DNA of 20,363 bases from JAEXNA01 sp050486105 (GCA_050486105.1 JBJHCR010000086.1:1-20363); one strand, 5' to 3'. Counted from the stretch's first letter, positions 6,584 through 15,380 are shown. The notes: generated from the sequence alone by a model not told the origin. Made by a program: numbers and translations.

Positions 6584-7711
6584 TTGCCCGCCTTTCCCAT
6601 GCCGCTGACCTCTCAAGAATCCTCACGCTACGCCCGCCATCTCAACCTCCCGGAAGTCGGTCTGGAGGGGCAGGCAAAGTTGAAGGCCGCCCGGGTCCTG
6701 TTGATAGGAGGTGGTGGGCTCGGTTCGCCCCTGTCCCTGTATCTTGCTGCCGCCGGCGTCGGCTGCTTAGGCCTAGTGGACTTCGATGTGATTGACGAGA
6801 GCAACCTGCAGAGGCAGGTGCTGTACGGCGGCCAGGACTTGCAACGCCCCAAAGTGGAGGCAGCTCGGGACCGATTGAAGGATTTGAACCCGTGGGTGAA
6901 GGTCGAAGGCCATCAGCAGGCCTTCGACCCACAGAGCGGGCTTGAGTTGGTCCAAGCCTACGATTGTGTGGTGGATGGGAGCGACAATTTTGGCACCCGC
7001 TATCTGGTGAACGACGCTTGTGTTTTGGCTGGGAAACCGAACGTTTATGGCTCGGTGTCTCGTTTTCAGGGTCAGATTTCGGTGTTTCATCCTACTGCTG
7101 GTGGACCTTGCTACCGCTGCCTTTTCCCTGAACCCCCGCCATCGGGGACAGCGCCCTCCTGCGCTGAAGGGGGGGTGCTGGGGGTTCTGCCCGGGGTGGT
7201 GGGGACCTTGCAGGCCACAGAAACTCTCAAGTTGATTCTGGGAGTGGGCCGCTCCCTGGTGGGTCGCCTGCTGCTCTTCGATGCCCTGAAGATGCAGTTC
7301 CGGGAGCTTGCCATGGCTCGAGACCCTGGTTGTCCGGTCTGTGGAGATCAGCCGAGCATCACAGAACTCAGAGATTCTGTTTTTTCCTGTAGCCCCGAGA
7401 TCCAAGTCTCCGAGTTATCCCCAACAGACTTTCTTTGTCTATGGGAAACCCAAGAGCACCCTCTCTTGCTCGATGTTCGAGAAGAGCATGAATGGGAGAA
7501 CGAGAATCTCCAAAAGTACGGCGCTCTCAGCCGACCGCTGTCGACCCTTGAACAGTACCTGGACGACCTGAAGCGCGAAGCCGACGTGGTGGTGCATTGC
7601 CAATCGGGGGGTCGAAGTCGGAAAGCTTGCCAGATGCTCAGTGAGGCAGGTTTCACTCGGGTTCGCAACCTGGCTGGGGGCTTAGATCGATGGAAGTTGG
7701 AGATCGGCTAG
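6584..7711 (+). CDS. E1-like adenylyltransferase (MoeB/ThiF/HesA type) fused to a rhodanese domain
   Basis: Likely activates the C-terminal Gly-Gly of a ThiS/MoaD-like sulfur carrier with ATP and transfers sulfur to it. The 375 residues hold an E1-like domain (about 10-250) with the nucleotide loop GGGGLGS (42-48), DFDVIDESNLQRQ (66-78), VDGSDNFGTRY, a Cys pair CYRC (176, 179) and CPVC (250, 253) that should bind zinc, and Cys193 in PSCAEGG. A rhodanese domain (about 290-375) follows, with LLLDVREEHEW and active loop HCQSGGRS, Cys339. The TTG at 6584 is chosen because GGGAGG (6573-6578) lies five bases upstream; an ATG at 6599 is the alternative. It begins one base after the trpA stop, so it is in the same operon. 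The carrier partner is not in the window. Its 3' end overlaps the opposite gene by 30 bp. Confidence 0.9.
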   Translation: MPAFPMPLTSQESSRYARHLNLPEVGLEGQAKLKAARVLLIGGGGLGSPLSLYLAAAGVGCLGLVDFDVIDESNLQRQVLYGGQDLQRPKVEAARDRLKDLNPWVKVEGHQQAFDPQSGLELVQAYDCVVDGSDNFGTRYLVNDACVLAGKPNVYGSVSRFQGQISVFHPTAGGPCYRCLFPEPPPSGTAPSCAEGGVLGVLPGVVGTLQATETLKLILGVGRSLVGRLLLFDALKMQFRELAMARDPGCPVCGDQPSITELRDSVFSCSPEIQVSELSPTDFLCLWETQEHPLLLDVREEHEWENENLQKYGALSRPLSTLEQYLDDLKREADVVVHCQSGGRSRKACQMLSEAGFTRVRNLAGGLDRWKLEIG

Positions 7712-8815
7712 CTGCTGGGTTGGGAGATGGTAGAGCCGTTCGGCATTTTCGCAGAGGATCCAGCGGCCGGCCTCTTCGGCTTCGCTAGCGGTCAAGTCCC
7801 CGTCCCGACAGCAGCCCTCCAGAACTTCAGCCAGGACCCGCCTGCCGTGGAGGGCGCCGAGGTAGAATAGGTCCGGGATCAGACTGGCATCGGAAGAATA
7901 GAGAACTTTGTTCAGAGGCGCCAATTCCAGCAGGCCACTCAGGCTTTGCCGCATGCCAATTCGGGACAAGAACGGGACAGCCAAACCAAAATCGACCCAA
8001 ACGTTGTCGTAGACCGAGGCCAGAAAGCCCGCTTCTCTGAAGTACGGGTAGCTGGCGTGGAGCAGGACAAAGGGGCAGCGATACTTCTCTATGAGGGGTC
8101 TCAGCAACAGAGGGTTCGCTTTCTCCAAGGCCAGATCTGGGTCTCCGAAACCGGTGTGGAATTGCACCGGAAGGCCAGATTCTGAGGCGATTCTCAAGGC
8201 TCGGTGGAGGACGTAGACAGCTAAAGGTGTGCCGTTCAGCCGAAGGGGCGGACCGCTCTCAAATTCCGTCTGAGCCTCACTCCGGGAGGAAGCGGGGACT
8301 TTCAATCCTCCTCGATAGGCGGCGATGGACTTGAAGCCCACCACCTCGGGTCCCGGGGATCTCAAGTTTTCCACCAAGTCGGCCTCGAAGGCCTCGAAAG
8401 TTGGGGAGAGCTTGAGCAAGCACTCGGCCAGATGTTCGATTCTCAGCAGACGATGGGTGGGGACGAACTGCTGGTGCCAACTCCAGGGCTGGATAGACCC
8501 CGGCATCAATCCGTCGTCGAGCAGCAAGCCTTTGAGGTGCGCTCGGGTTAGGAACACTCGAGTCAGGCTTTCTAGCGAGTGCTTCGCTCGCGCTTGAAGC
8601 ACGGAATCCAGATCTGCTTGGCACTCGAGCACCTCCGCCAAGTCTCTCAAGCTCCGCCGAAAGAATAGGCCATGGGGGGTGTCGCGCTCCCATACTCTCG
8701 GATCGGTGGCTTCGGTGAAAGCCGACCGAAAGTCTACCTCAACGGAATCTTGCACCACGTTGTGGGCGTGCTGGTCCAAGGCCGGAATCGTCCACAGCAG
8801 CTCTTCGAGCTTCAT
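7682..8815 (-). CDS. Amidohydrolase (PF04909-like), FluG/NodGS N-terminal-domain type
   Basis: A 377-residue metal-dependent hydrolase of the TIM-barrel amidohydrolase family. Motifs: ALDQHAHN with the metal-binding HxH at 16 and 18, VGFKSIAAYRGGL, VQFHTGFGDPD, VLLHASYPYFREAGFLA, VWVDFGLAVPFLS and VLYSSDAS with the late Asp ligand. This order matches the N-terminal half of fungal FluG and plant NodGS, whose C-terminal half is a glutamine synthetase-like domain (family knowledge). Here that second half is the gene directly upstream, ending 5 bp before this ATG. No clear ribosome site precedes the start, so coupling is likely. No signal peptide, so cytoplasmic. The substrate is unknown; deamination or hydrolysis of a gamma-glutamyl or related amide is a guess. 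The 3' end overlaps the convergent gene by 30 bp. Confidence 0.88.
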   Translation of the reverse strand: MKLEELLWTIPALDQHAHNVVQDSVEVDFRSAFTEATDPRVWERDTPHGLFFRRSLRDLAEVLECQADLDSVLQARAKHSLESLTRVFLTRAHLKGLLLDDGLMPGSIQPWSWHQQFVPTHRLLRIEHLAECLLKLSPTFEAFEADLVENLRSPGPEVVGFKSIAAYRGGLKVPASSRSEAQTEFESGPPLRLNGTPLAVYVLHRALRIASESGLPVQFHTGFGDPDLALEKANPLLLRPLIEKYRCPFVLLHASYPYFREAGFLASVYDNVWVDFGLAVPFLSRIGMRQSLSGLLELAPLNKVLYSSDASLIPDLFYLGALHGRRVLAEVLEGCCRDGDLTASEAEEAGRWILCENAERLYHLPTQQLADLQLPSI

Positions 8816-8820
8816 CTGGG

Positions 8821-10137
8821 TTAATAGCGTTCCAAGAGCATGTCGACTTCCTGCTGATGGGACAGAGGGGCGATGGAGGTGAGTTCTTCGCGCTTGACCC
8901 AGAGAAACGAGCGAGCTAGGTCCTCTCCGAGAGCCTCTTGAAGGACGGTATCGTGTTCGAAGGACTCCAGGGCCTGGCTCTGCTCGGTGGGGAGGGCCTT
9001 AATTCCCAGGCTGCTCAACTCGTGCTCCCCCAAGAGCCCCGGGTCCACCTCTATGGGTTTCATCAGGGAAAGTTTGCGCTCTATTCCGTCCAAGCCGGCC
9101 GCGATCACCGCGCCCAAGGCAAGATAGGGGTTGGCGCTGGCGTCGTGGGTCTTAAGTTCAAAGTGGCTCACTCCCTCAGGGCTGGTGGGAATTCTGATGG
9201 CGGCCTCGCGGTTGTCGAAGCCCCAGCAAGCGTAGGCTCCGCTCCACAGGTGCTTCCCGATGCGAGCGTAGGAGTTGCGAGTGGGAGCGGTGATAGCCAT
9301 CAAGCCCGGCAGATGGTCCAAGATGCCGGCCATGAAGTGGGCGGTGGTCTCATCAGGGGGATTCGGGTCGGCGCTCAAGTTTTCACCGTCCCTCCATAAG
9401 CTAAAATGCAGATGACAGCCACTGCCGGCTTGCTCGCTAAAGGGCTTGGGAAGGAAAGTGGCCTTTAGACCGGCTTGGTCGGCCACAGCGTGGACCGTTT
9501 CTCGGAAGACCACTTGCTGGTCGGCTGCCAGCAAGGGCGGAGTGTGCTCGATGGAGAGCTCAAACTGACCGTGCCCGGATTCAGGATAAAAGTTCACCGG
9601 TACCAGGCCTTGACCCATAAGGGCCTCCACTAGACTTTGAAGAAATCCAGCGCTTTTGTTCATGGCCTGGACCGAGCAAAAGAGGGTGTTGTCGAAGGGC
9701 TCGTATCCGTCAGGAGTGGGCTTCAGCAGATAGAACTCATTTTCGAAGGCTGCCCTCAACTCAAGTCCATGGTCTGAGGCTTTGGCTAACATGCGCCTGA
9801 GAAACCCTCGGGGGCAGTGCTCCCAGGGTTGCTCGTTCACAGTGAGGTCGGCGAAGACCCGGGCGTGACGGCGAGCGAAAGGCAAACCTGTGAGGGTGGA
9901 CCAATCGGGAGTCAACTGCACCTCGCCCACCGGGCCGAGACCGCTTTCAGCCACAAAGGCGTCTCGCACCACCGGGACGGCTTGCTGGGCGAAGGATATG
10001 CCCAGGCCGTGATCCCGCACCGAATCTAGATTGCCGATGTGGGTGGCCTTAGCCCGAATAACGTTGGCGTTGTCACACCAGACGAAGCGGACAAAATCGA
10101 TCCCCCGGGACCGGAGACTCTGAGATGGATGGACCAT
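8821..10137 (-). CDS. Glutamine synthetase-like ligase (GSI-type fold, FluG C-terminal-like)
   Basis: ATP-dependent ligase of the glutamine synthetase family, 438 residues. It has a short N-terminal beta-grasp (IDFVRFVWCDNANVIRAK) and a full catalytic domain: ENEF (metal Glu132 and Glu134), YPESGHGQFELSI, GSGCHLHFS (His242, His244), TRNSYARI, NREAAIRIP (309-317) and FELKTHDASANPYLALG. The start is the ATG at 10137, before which a GAGGGAG-like ribosome site lies about 10 bases upstream; the longer frame beginning at 10215 would run into the transporter gene and adds no conserved sequence. Pairing with the amidohydrolase argues for a gamma-glutamyl ligase in a catabolic or signalling pathway rather than the housekeeping glutamine synthetase. 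The acceptor amine cannot be read from sequence. Confidence 0.9.
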   Translation of the reverse strand: MVHPSQSLRSRGIDFVRFVWCDNANVIRAKATHIGNLDSVRDHGLGISFAQQAVPVVRDAFVAESGLGPVGEVQLTPDWSTLTGLPFARRHARVFADLTVNEQPWEHCPRGFLRRMLAKASDHGLELRAAFENEFYLLKPTPDGYEPFDNTLFCSVQAMNKSAGFLQSLVEALMGQGLVPVNFYPESGHGQFELSIEHTPPLLAADQQVVFRETVHAVADQAGLKATFLPKPFSEQAGSGCHLHFSLWRDGENLSADPNPPDETTAHFMAGILDHLPGLMAITAPTRNSYARIGKHLWSGAYACWGFDNREAAIRIPTSPEGVSHFELKTHDASANPYLALGAVIAAGLDGIERKLSLMKPIEVDPGLLGEHELSSLGIKALPTEQSQALESFEHDTVLQEALGEDLARSFLWVKREELTSIAPLSHQQEVDMLLERY

Positions 10138-10211
10138 GGTACTGCTCTCCCTCGTTGGATGGTTTTCCTCTTGGTCGGGAGAGTCCTGGTGGAAGAGGTG
10201 GCCGGCTCCCC

Positions 10212-11405
10212 TCAACCGATTTGAGTTCTCTTGAGTTCGGGCACCGGTTGCAGCAGTTCCGGATTCACTCCGAAATCGAGATCGTTGAGTTTGGCAAAGA
10301 GCGGAAGCGAGGCCAGCAGCAGAAGAGAAGCAGTCAGGAAGGCCCCGGAATAGCCGAACTGTTGGGAGATGTACCCCGAGGCCACCGAGCCCAAAAGGAT
10401 CCCAGCGTCGAAGGTGCCGGTGAATAGGGCGATGCCCGCTCCACGTTGCTTGGGGGAGGTTTTGCGGACGGTGTGGGCCGACAGTCCCGGGAACAGGAAG
10501 CCGTGCCCGATCCCATTCAAAAGGGCCGCACCGAAGAGGAGGGCCAACAGGGGGTAGTTGTTGAGGCAGGCCAAGGTAAGGCCAGAGAGAACCAGCATGC
10601 CTCCGTTGAGCCCCACCAGGCGGTTGATGCGAACCTTATCGATGAAGCTGCCCGAGACCAGGCGCACGGTCACTGATGCCAGGGCAAAACCGGCAAAGTA
10701 CAGGCCCACTTTGTCGATGCCCACGGAGTCGCAGTAGGGGGCGATGAAGGCGATCACCGTGCCCACAAACCAGCCAAAAGGAATGGTGACGCACAGGGTC
10801 GCTCGGTGCTCGGAAAAGTTCAGGCGAGCCGCTCGTAGGGGTTCTCCTTCGGTCCGGGAGCGGGTTTCCGGCAAAGAAGCTGAAAGCAAGACCGCTAACA
10901 ATCCGGTGGCTCCAATGGCCTGAAACATGGCCGCGAACCCCGCAGTCTGATAGACGGCCTCGGCGGCTATGGGGCCGACGGCCGCTCCCAACAACCCGGA
11001 GACTCCGAATACTCCTTGCTGGGCGGCGATCTTGTCCACCGGTGAGCGGTCGGCCACCCAAGTGAGAATACTGGTGATGTAAAAGGCCAACCCCGCTCCT
11101 TGGACCAGTCGAACTAGGACCCAGGGTAGGAATTGGTTTCCCAGCAGGTGGTAAGTACCTGGGAGCACAGCCAACAGCAGAGCGCCCAGGATGAGAAAGG
11201 GTCTTCGACCCCAGTCTTCCAGCCAGTCGCCGAGTTTAGTGCGGGCTACAATGGCCGAAAAAGAAAAGCCTGCGGCCAGCCAGCCAATCTCCCAATCTTC
11301 GAATCCCTGCCGCTTTAGATATAATGGAAGCAGAGCCATGGCCATATGGCAGCCCATGCAAAGGAAGTTGGCGGCAACACCGCGATACCAAACAAAGTTC
11401 CGCAA
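10212..11405 (-). CDS. Major facilitator superfamily transporter
   Basis: A 397-residue inner-membrane protein with about twelve hydrophobic segments and the MFS loop 2-3 motif in GDWLEDWGRRPFLILG, repeated weakly in the second half (SGSFIDKVRINRLVGLNG). A polar central loop (about 200-220, ETRSRTEGEPLRAARLN) divides the halves. The start is TTG at 11405, the only start before the first membrane segment; an upstream in-frame TAA lies about 24 bp before it. It ends 74 bp before the glutamine synthetase-like gene and is first in this three-gene minus-strand run, so it may move the substrate or product of that pathway. The substrate is unknown. Confidence 0.88.
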   Translation of the reverse strand: MRNFVWYRGVAANFLCMGCHMAMALLPLYLKRQGFEDWEIGWLAAGFSFSAIVARTKLGDWLEDWGRRPFLILGALLLAVLPGTYHLLGNQFLPWVLVRLVQGAGLAFYITSILTWVADRSPVDKIAAQQGVFGVSGLLGAAVGPIAAEAVYQTAGFAAMFQAIGATGLLAVLLSASLPETRSRTEGEPLRAARLNFSEHRATLCVTIPFGWFVGTVIAFIAPYCDSVGIDKVGLYFAGFALASVTVRLVSGSFIDKVRINRLVGLNGGMLVLSGLTLACLNNYPLLALLFGAALLNGIGHGFLFPGLSAHTVRKTSPKQRGAGIALFTGTFDAGILLGSVASGYISQQFGYSGAFLTASLLLLASLPLFAKLNDLDFGVNPELLQPVPELKRTQIG

Positions 11406-11492
11406 TTTTTGACTCGTGCCGCAACCTTAGGCAAAGGGCGCGGAGAGGCGAGTTCTTGGTCTGTGAGGGGCCTCCTCGTGGAGAACCCTGAA

Positions 11493-11521
11493 ATTAGACG
11501 GATGTTCTAGTGCGAGCCCAA
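11493..11521 (-). promoter_or_regulatory. Possible promoter of the MFS-ligase-amidohydrolase operon
   Basis: On the minus strand TTGGGC (11521-11516) is followed by 17 bp and TCTAAT (11498-11493, five of six matches to the -10 consensus). It lies about 88 bp before the transporter start, in the gap between that gene and the amylase stop. The -35 box matches only three of six, so the call is tentative. Confidence 0.35.
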
Positions 11522-11533
11522 TGAGCCGGACAG

Positions 11534-13132
11534 CTACTCTTTGGCCTTCAAGATTAGGGGGGTGAGAGGCTCGAGGTGAAGGTCGAGTTGGCCTTCTCGG
11601 ACTTCGAATTCCCGACCACTCAAGGCGTCCACCAGAATGGTTCCATTCTCAAAGTTGCTTTCCGCGCGCAGGGGCATCCTGCGGTTGCTGCCGTCGGTGC
11701 CGTTGTGGAAAACCGCGATGACTTCCTCGTTCTCGGTGGCTCGGGAGAAGGCGTACACGCTGTCGTCGGTCCACATTTCTCGCTGCACCCCGTGCTGCAA
11801 GGCTTCGGAGTTGCTTCGAATTCCGGTGAGTTTACTGAGGGCTTGATTGAGGTCCGGTCGGGCCTCAAAGTCCATCATTTCCCGGTTGTGAGGATCGTGC
11901 CCACCTTTGAAGCCAGCCTCGGTGCCATAGTACAGGGACGGAACGCCGCGCACCGTAGTCAGGAAGGCCATGGCTTGCTTGAGTCGTTTGTCGCCCTCAC
12001 CAGGGAACGTATCTCGGGCCTCGTGCAAGAAGCGGGGAAGGTCGTGGTTGTCGAGCACGGTGACCAATTTGTCCGGTTCCGGGTAGAGAGCGTCCTGGGC
12101 TAAACGCTCACCGATCCGCTTCATGCTGTGTCCCTGGGCAAAAGTCTCATTCATGGTGTAGTACAGGGGAAGGTCGAAAACATAATCGATCCCCATGCGC
12201 TGATAATCGGCCACATAGTTGGGGTCGCCATGGAAGACTTCACCCATAACGAAGAGGTCGTCTTTGCCCGATTTTTCCTTGATCTCGGGAACGAACTTGG
12301 CCCAGAAATCTTTTTCAATATGCTTGACGGCATCCAGACGGATCCCGTCTACCCCGGTTTCCTTGATCCACCATAGGGTGTTGTCCATCAAGTACTGGTA
12401 GGTTTCCGGATTGCTCTGCTTGAGATCGGGAAGGCCTCCGAGATCGCCCTTTTCGAGTTCGTGTTGGTTGTCCCAATCGTTGATGGCCCCTTCGTTGTGG
12501 AACCATCCCTGCTTTTCTGGGTCGTTGACAAAGGGGTGGTCGGGACCCACGTGGTTGAGGACCACATCGAGGATCACCTTCATCCCTCTTTTATGGGCTT
12601 CTTGGACCAGGCGCTTGGCGTCGTCGAGATTACCTTGGTGGGGCTCCACCTCATAGTGGTCTCGGATCCAGTAGCCGTGGTGGCCGTAGCCGTGGTAGTC
12701 GCCGATGCGAAATTCGTCGGTGTTGTCCGCCAGCGGAGACAGCCAGACGCTGGTGGCTCCCAAGGACTGGATATAGTCGAGCTTCTCAGTCAGGCCCTTG
12801 AGATCTCCACCCCAAAACCCGGCGGGGTGGGCGCGGTCTACCAGGTAATTGTTGTTGGGATCGCCGTCATGAAAGCGGTCGGTGATGGGGAAGTAAATGA
12901 CCTGTTCTTTGTGCCAGGAGGTGTCAGCTTTGGGAGCCTGAGGAGGCTCGCTCTGGACCGCCTTTGCTTGAGTTGCCGAAGAGAGCGCCGAGGATGACGT
13001 GCTCGAGGTTGAACTCAGTTTCACCTGGTCTTGCAGCAGATTACCTGCTTCGGCCTTGGTGGGCTTCGGAGTCCAGATCTTCTGGAGTGCTCCAGGGGAG
13101 AGTTTTGGAGTGTGAGAGAGTTGAACGTTCAT
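11534..13132 (-). CDS. Alpha-amylase family GH13 glycoside hydrolase
   Basis: Hydrolyses alpha-1,4-glucosidic bonds in starch, glycogen or maltodextrin. The 532 residues contain all four GH13 regions: DVVLNHVG (189-196), GIRLDAVKH with nucleophile Asp267, MGEVFHG with acid/base Glu298, and VLDNHD with Asp364. A C-terminal beta domain (about 450-532) follows. Instead of a signal peptide the first 75 residues are Ser/Thr/Ala/Pro-rich and disordered-looking (STSSTSSSALSSATQ), so the enzyme is either cytoplasmic or exported by another route. The ATG at 13132 is the first start in frame; its ribosome site is weak. It is divergent from the GH97 gene 141 bp away, which suggests shared control of alpha-glucan use. 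Confidence 0.93.
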   Translation of the reverse strand: MNVQLSHTPKLSPGALQKIWTPKPTKAEAGNLLQDQVKLSSTSSTSSSALSSATQAKAVQSEPPQAPKADTSWHKEQVIYFPITDRFHDGDPNNNYLVDRAHPAGFWGGDLKGLTEKLDYIQSLGATSVWLSPLADNTDEFRIGDYHGYGHHGYWIRDHYEVEPHQGNLDDAKRLVQEAHKRGMKVILDVVLNHVGPDHPFVNDPEKQGWFHNEGAINDWDNQHELEKGDLGGLPDLKQSNPETYQYLMDNTLWWIKETGVDGIRLDAVKHIEKDFWAKFVPEIKEKSGKDDLFVMGEVFHGDPNYVADYQRMGIDYVFDLPLYYTMNETFAQGHSMKRIGERLAQDALYPEPDKLVTVLDNHDLPRFLHEARDTFPGEGDKRLKQAMAFLTTVRGVPSLYYGTEAGFKGGHDPHNREMMDFEARPDLNQALSKLTGIRSNSEALQHGVQREMWTDDSVYAFSRATENEEVIAVFHNGTDGSNRRMPLRAESNFENGTILVDALSGREFEVREGQLDLHLEPLTPLILKAKE

Positions 13133-13273
13133 GACTCTTACAGTATAGGTTGACCGAGGACACCTTGGATGAACAGGGTGTTACACGCGGGACGCAACCT
13201 TTACGGATTCCATTAAGCATTTCTTCATGTTGAAAAATCAGGATATCTCTGGAGATTCGCAAAGGAGAGTCTT
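13133..13273. promoter_or_regulatory. Divergent intergenic region serving the GH13 and GH97 genes
   Basis: 141 bp between two divergent starts must hold both promoters. On the minus strand a TATACT box lies at 13147-13142, only 9 bp before the amylase ATG and without a good -35. On the plus strand TTGAAA occurs in the AT-richer middle and the ribosome site AAAGGAG (13261-13267) precedes the GH97 ATG. No clear operator palindrome was found. Confidence 0.45.
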
Positions 13274-15352
13274 ATGATTTTTCGTGTTGCTCTGATATAC
13301 ATACTTTTTTCTTCGGTAGCCTTGGGCCAAGTGACGGTAATCTCCCCGGATGAATCAAACCGAATTCAACTGAGCGTGGACCAAGAAGGGCGTGTCCACT
13401 ACACCGTTTCCAGAGATTCAAAAGCCGTGGTCCTGTCCTCTCCCCTGGGGTTCACCTTTGTCGACCAGCCGCCCATCGCTACAAATCTCGAGATCGTCGC
13501 CGAGGAGAAGTCTCAGGCCTCCGAGATGTGGCAACCCCTCTGGGGGGAATCGGACCTAGTTCGCAATCGGTATCGAGCCGCTTCGGTGTGGCTTAAGGAG
13601 AAGAAAGAACCCTACCGGCGACTTCGGGTGGACTTGAGAGCCTACGACGACGGCGTGGCCTTTCGGGTCACCATCCCCGAGCAGGTGGGTTTTGAGGGCT
13701 TTGAACTGGCCGAGGAAATCACGGAATTTCGCTTTCCTGCGGACCATACTGCCTGGTGGATTCCCGACAACTGGGATACCTATGAGATGCTTTATACCAA
13801 GTCGCCTTTGTCTGAGATCGGGCTGGAGACCGATGAGCGCAACACTCACACCCACGAAGCTCACCGTGAAGATGACCTTCGAGGTTGCAATACCCCGGTC
13901 ACGCTCCAGACTAGGGATGGGCTGTACCTAGCGCTGCATGAGGCAGAGTTGGTCGATTATGCGGAGATGACTTTGGTGGTGGATGAGGAGCGCCCGAACA
14001 CCCTGGTCAGCAATTTGGTGCCCTGGCCCGATGGGGTTAAGGTAAAAGGGGATGGAGCGTTGATCACCCCGTGGCGCACCATCCAGATTGCCGAGAAGGC
14101 CACCGACCTGATCGACAGTCGATTGATCGAGAACCTCAATCCTCCCAATCGTCTCGGTAAGGTGGACACTATCAGGCCAATGAAGCTTCTGGGGATCTGG
14201 TGGAGCATGCATCTCGGCATCGAGACTTGGGGCATGGAAGGCGGTCGACACGGGGCCACCACTGAGAATGCCAAACGTTACATCGATTTTGCAGCAGAGA
14301 ACGGCTTGGATGGTGTCCTGGTAGAAGGCTGGAACACCGGCTGGGAAAGCTGGTATCAAGACGACAATTTTGATTTTGTCACTCCCTATGAGGACTTCGA
14401 TCTTGAAGAAGTGGCCCGCTATGCCAAGGAGAAAGGGGTCGAACTCGTTGGCCATTTGGAGACCGGCGGACAGATCGAGTCCTTTGAGAAGCGGATGGAA
14501 GAGGCCTTCGCTCAGTATCAGCGGCTGGGGATCACCTCGGTGAAGACCGGCTATGCGGGCAAGATCCGACCCGACGGGAACGTCCACCACAGCCAGTGGA
14601 TGGTGAACCACTATCAGAAGGTGGTGGACACCGCAGCCCGTTATGGCATCACTCTGAACGTCCACGAGCCCATTAAGCCTACGGGTATGCGGCGAACTTA
14701 TCCCAACTTGATGACCGGCGAGGGCGTGCGGGGGATGGAATGGAACGCCTGGAGCCGGGGCAATCCACCGAGCCACACGGTGACTATTCCGTTCACTAGA
14801 ATGCTGGCGGGACCCTTGGACTACACCCCGGGAATCTTCGACCTGAACTTTGAGAGATTCGCTGACGAATACCGATTTTGGAACGAACTCGATGGTCTGG
14901 AGACCAGGGGACGCATGCATTCGACCTTGGCTCGACAGTTGGCCCTTTTCGTGGTGCTCTACAGTCCCATACAGATGGCTTCGGACCTCGTCGAAAACTA
15001 CGAAGGTCACCCAGCCTTTCAATTCATCAAAGACGTGCCGGTGAGCTGGAATGAGTCCAGAGCCTTGGCCGGGGAGATTGGGGAATTCATCCTGATGGCC
15101 CGGAGAGCCGGAGATGATTGGTTTCTTGGCGCCCTGACCGACGAGACCGAGCGAACTTTGGAGCTGCCCTTGGAGTTTCTGGATAAGGGAGCAAGCTATC
15201 GAGTTACCGCTTATCGAGACGCCAACGATGCTCACTTTCGAGACAATCCCGGGGCTTACGAGATCGAGACCTTTTCGGTGAAAGCTGGACAGGTTCTGAA
15301 CCTGCGGTTGGCCCCTGGTGGGGGTCAAGCCCTAGTGCTCAAGAAGCTTTAG
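13274..15352 (+). CDS. GH97 family alpha-glucosidase, SusB-like, secreted or periplasmic
   Basis: A 692-residue enzyme with an N-terminal signal peptide (MIFRVALIYILFSSVALGQ). It has an N-terminal beta-sandwich (about 22-290), a TIM barrel (about 300-570) beginning KLLGIWWSMHLG, and a C-terminal beta domain with the closing APGGGQALVL. Expected catalytic and calcium-binding Glu residues are seen in NVHEPIKPTG (His464, Glu465) and TGEGVRGMEW (Glu483, Glu489). At the position where retaining GH97 members carry an Asp nucleophile (VKxDF) this protein reads VKTGYAG, as expected for the inverting SusB branch acting on alpha-glucosides. The ATG follows AAAGGAG by six bases. With the divergent amylase it would release glucose from alpha-glucan fragments. 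Confidence 0.95.
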   Translation: MIFRVALIYILFSSVALGQVTVISPDESNRIQLSVDQEGRVHYTVSRDSKAVVLSSPLGFTFVDQPPIATNLEIVAEEKSQASEMWQPLWGESDLVRNRYRAASVWLKEKKEPYRRLRVDLRAYDDGVAFRVTIPEQVGFEGFELAEEITEFRFPADHTAWWIPDNWDTYEMLYTKSPLSEIGLETDERNTHTHEAHREDDLRGCNTPVTLQTRDGLYLALHEAELVDYAEMTLVVDEERPNTLVSNLVPWPDGVKVKGDGALITPWRTIQIAEKATDLIDSRLIENLNPPNRLGKVDTIRPMKLLGIWWSMHLGIETWGMEGGRHGATTENAKRYIDFAAENGLDGVLVEGWNTGWESWYQDDNFDFVTPYEDFDLEEVARYAKEKGVELVGHLETGGQIESFEKRMEEAFAQYQRLGITSVKTGYAGKIRPDGNVHHSQWMVNHYQKVVDTAARYGITLNVHEPIKPTGMRRTYPNLMTGEGVRGMEWNAWSRGNPPSHTVTIPFTRMLAGPLDYTPGIFDLNFERFADEYRFWNELDGLETRGRMHSTLARQLALFVVLYSPIQMASDLVENYEGHPAFQFIKDVPVSWNESRALAGEIGEFILMARRAGDDWFLGALTDETERTLELPLEFLDKGASYRVTAYRDANDAHFRDNPGAYEIETFSVKAGQVLNLRLAPGGGQALVLKKL

Positions 15353-15380
15353 AGGTCCGTCTATCTTAACTAAGACCAAT

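Noticed and set aside
12461..12997. A 178-codon plus-strand open frame within the amylase
   Set aside because: Valine-rich antisense shadow of the GH13 catalytic region.
13928..15328. A 466-codon open frame antisense to the GH97 gene
   Set aside because: It is a shadow of the strongly supported GH97 gene; its product shows no motif and no ribosome site was found.
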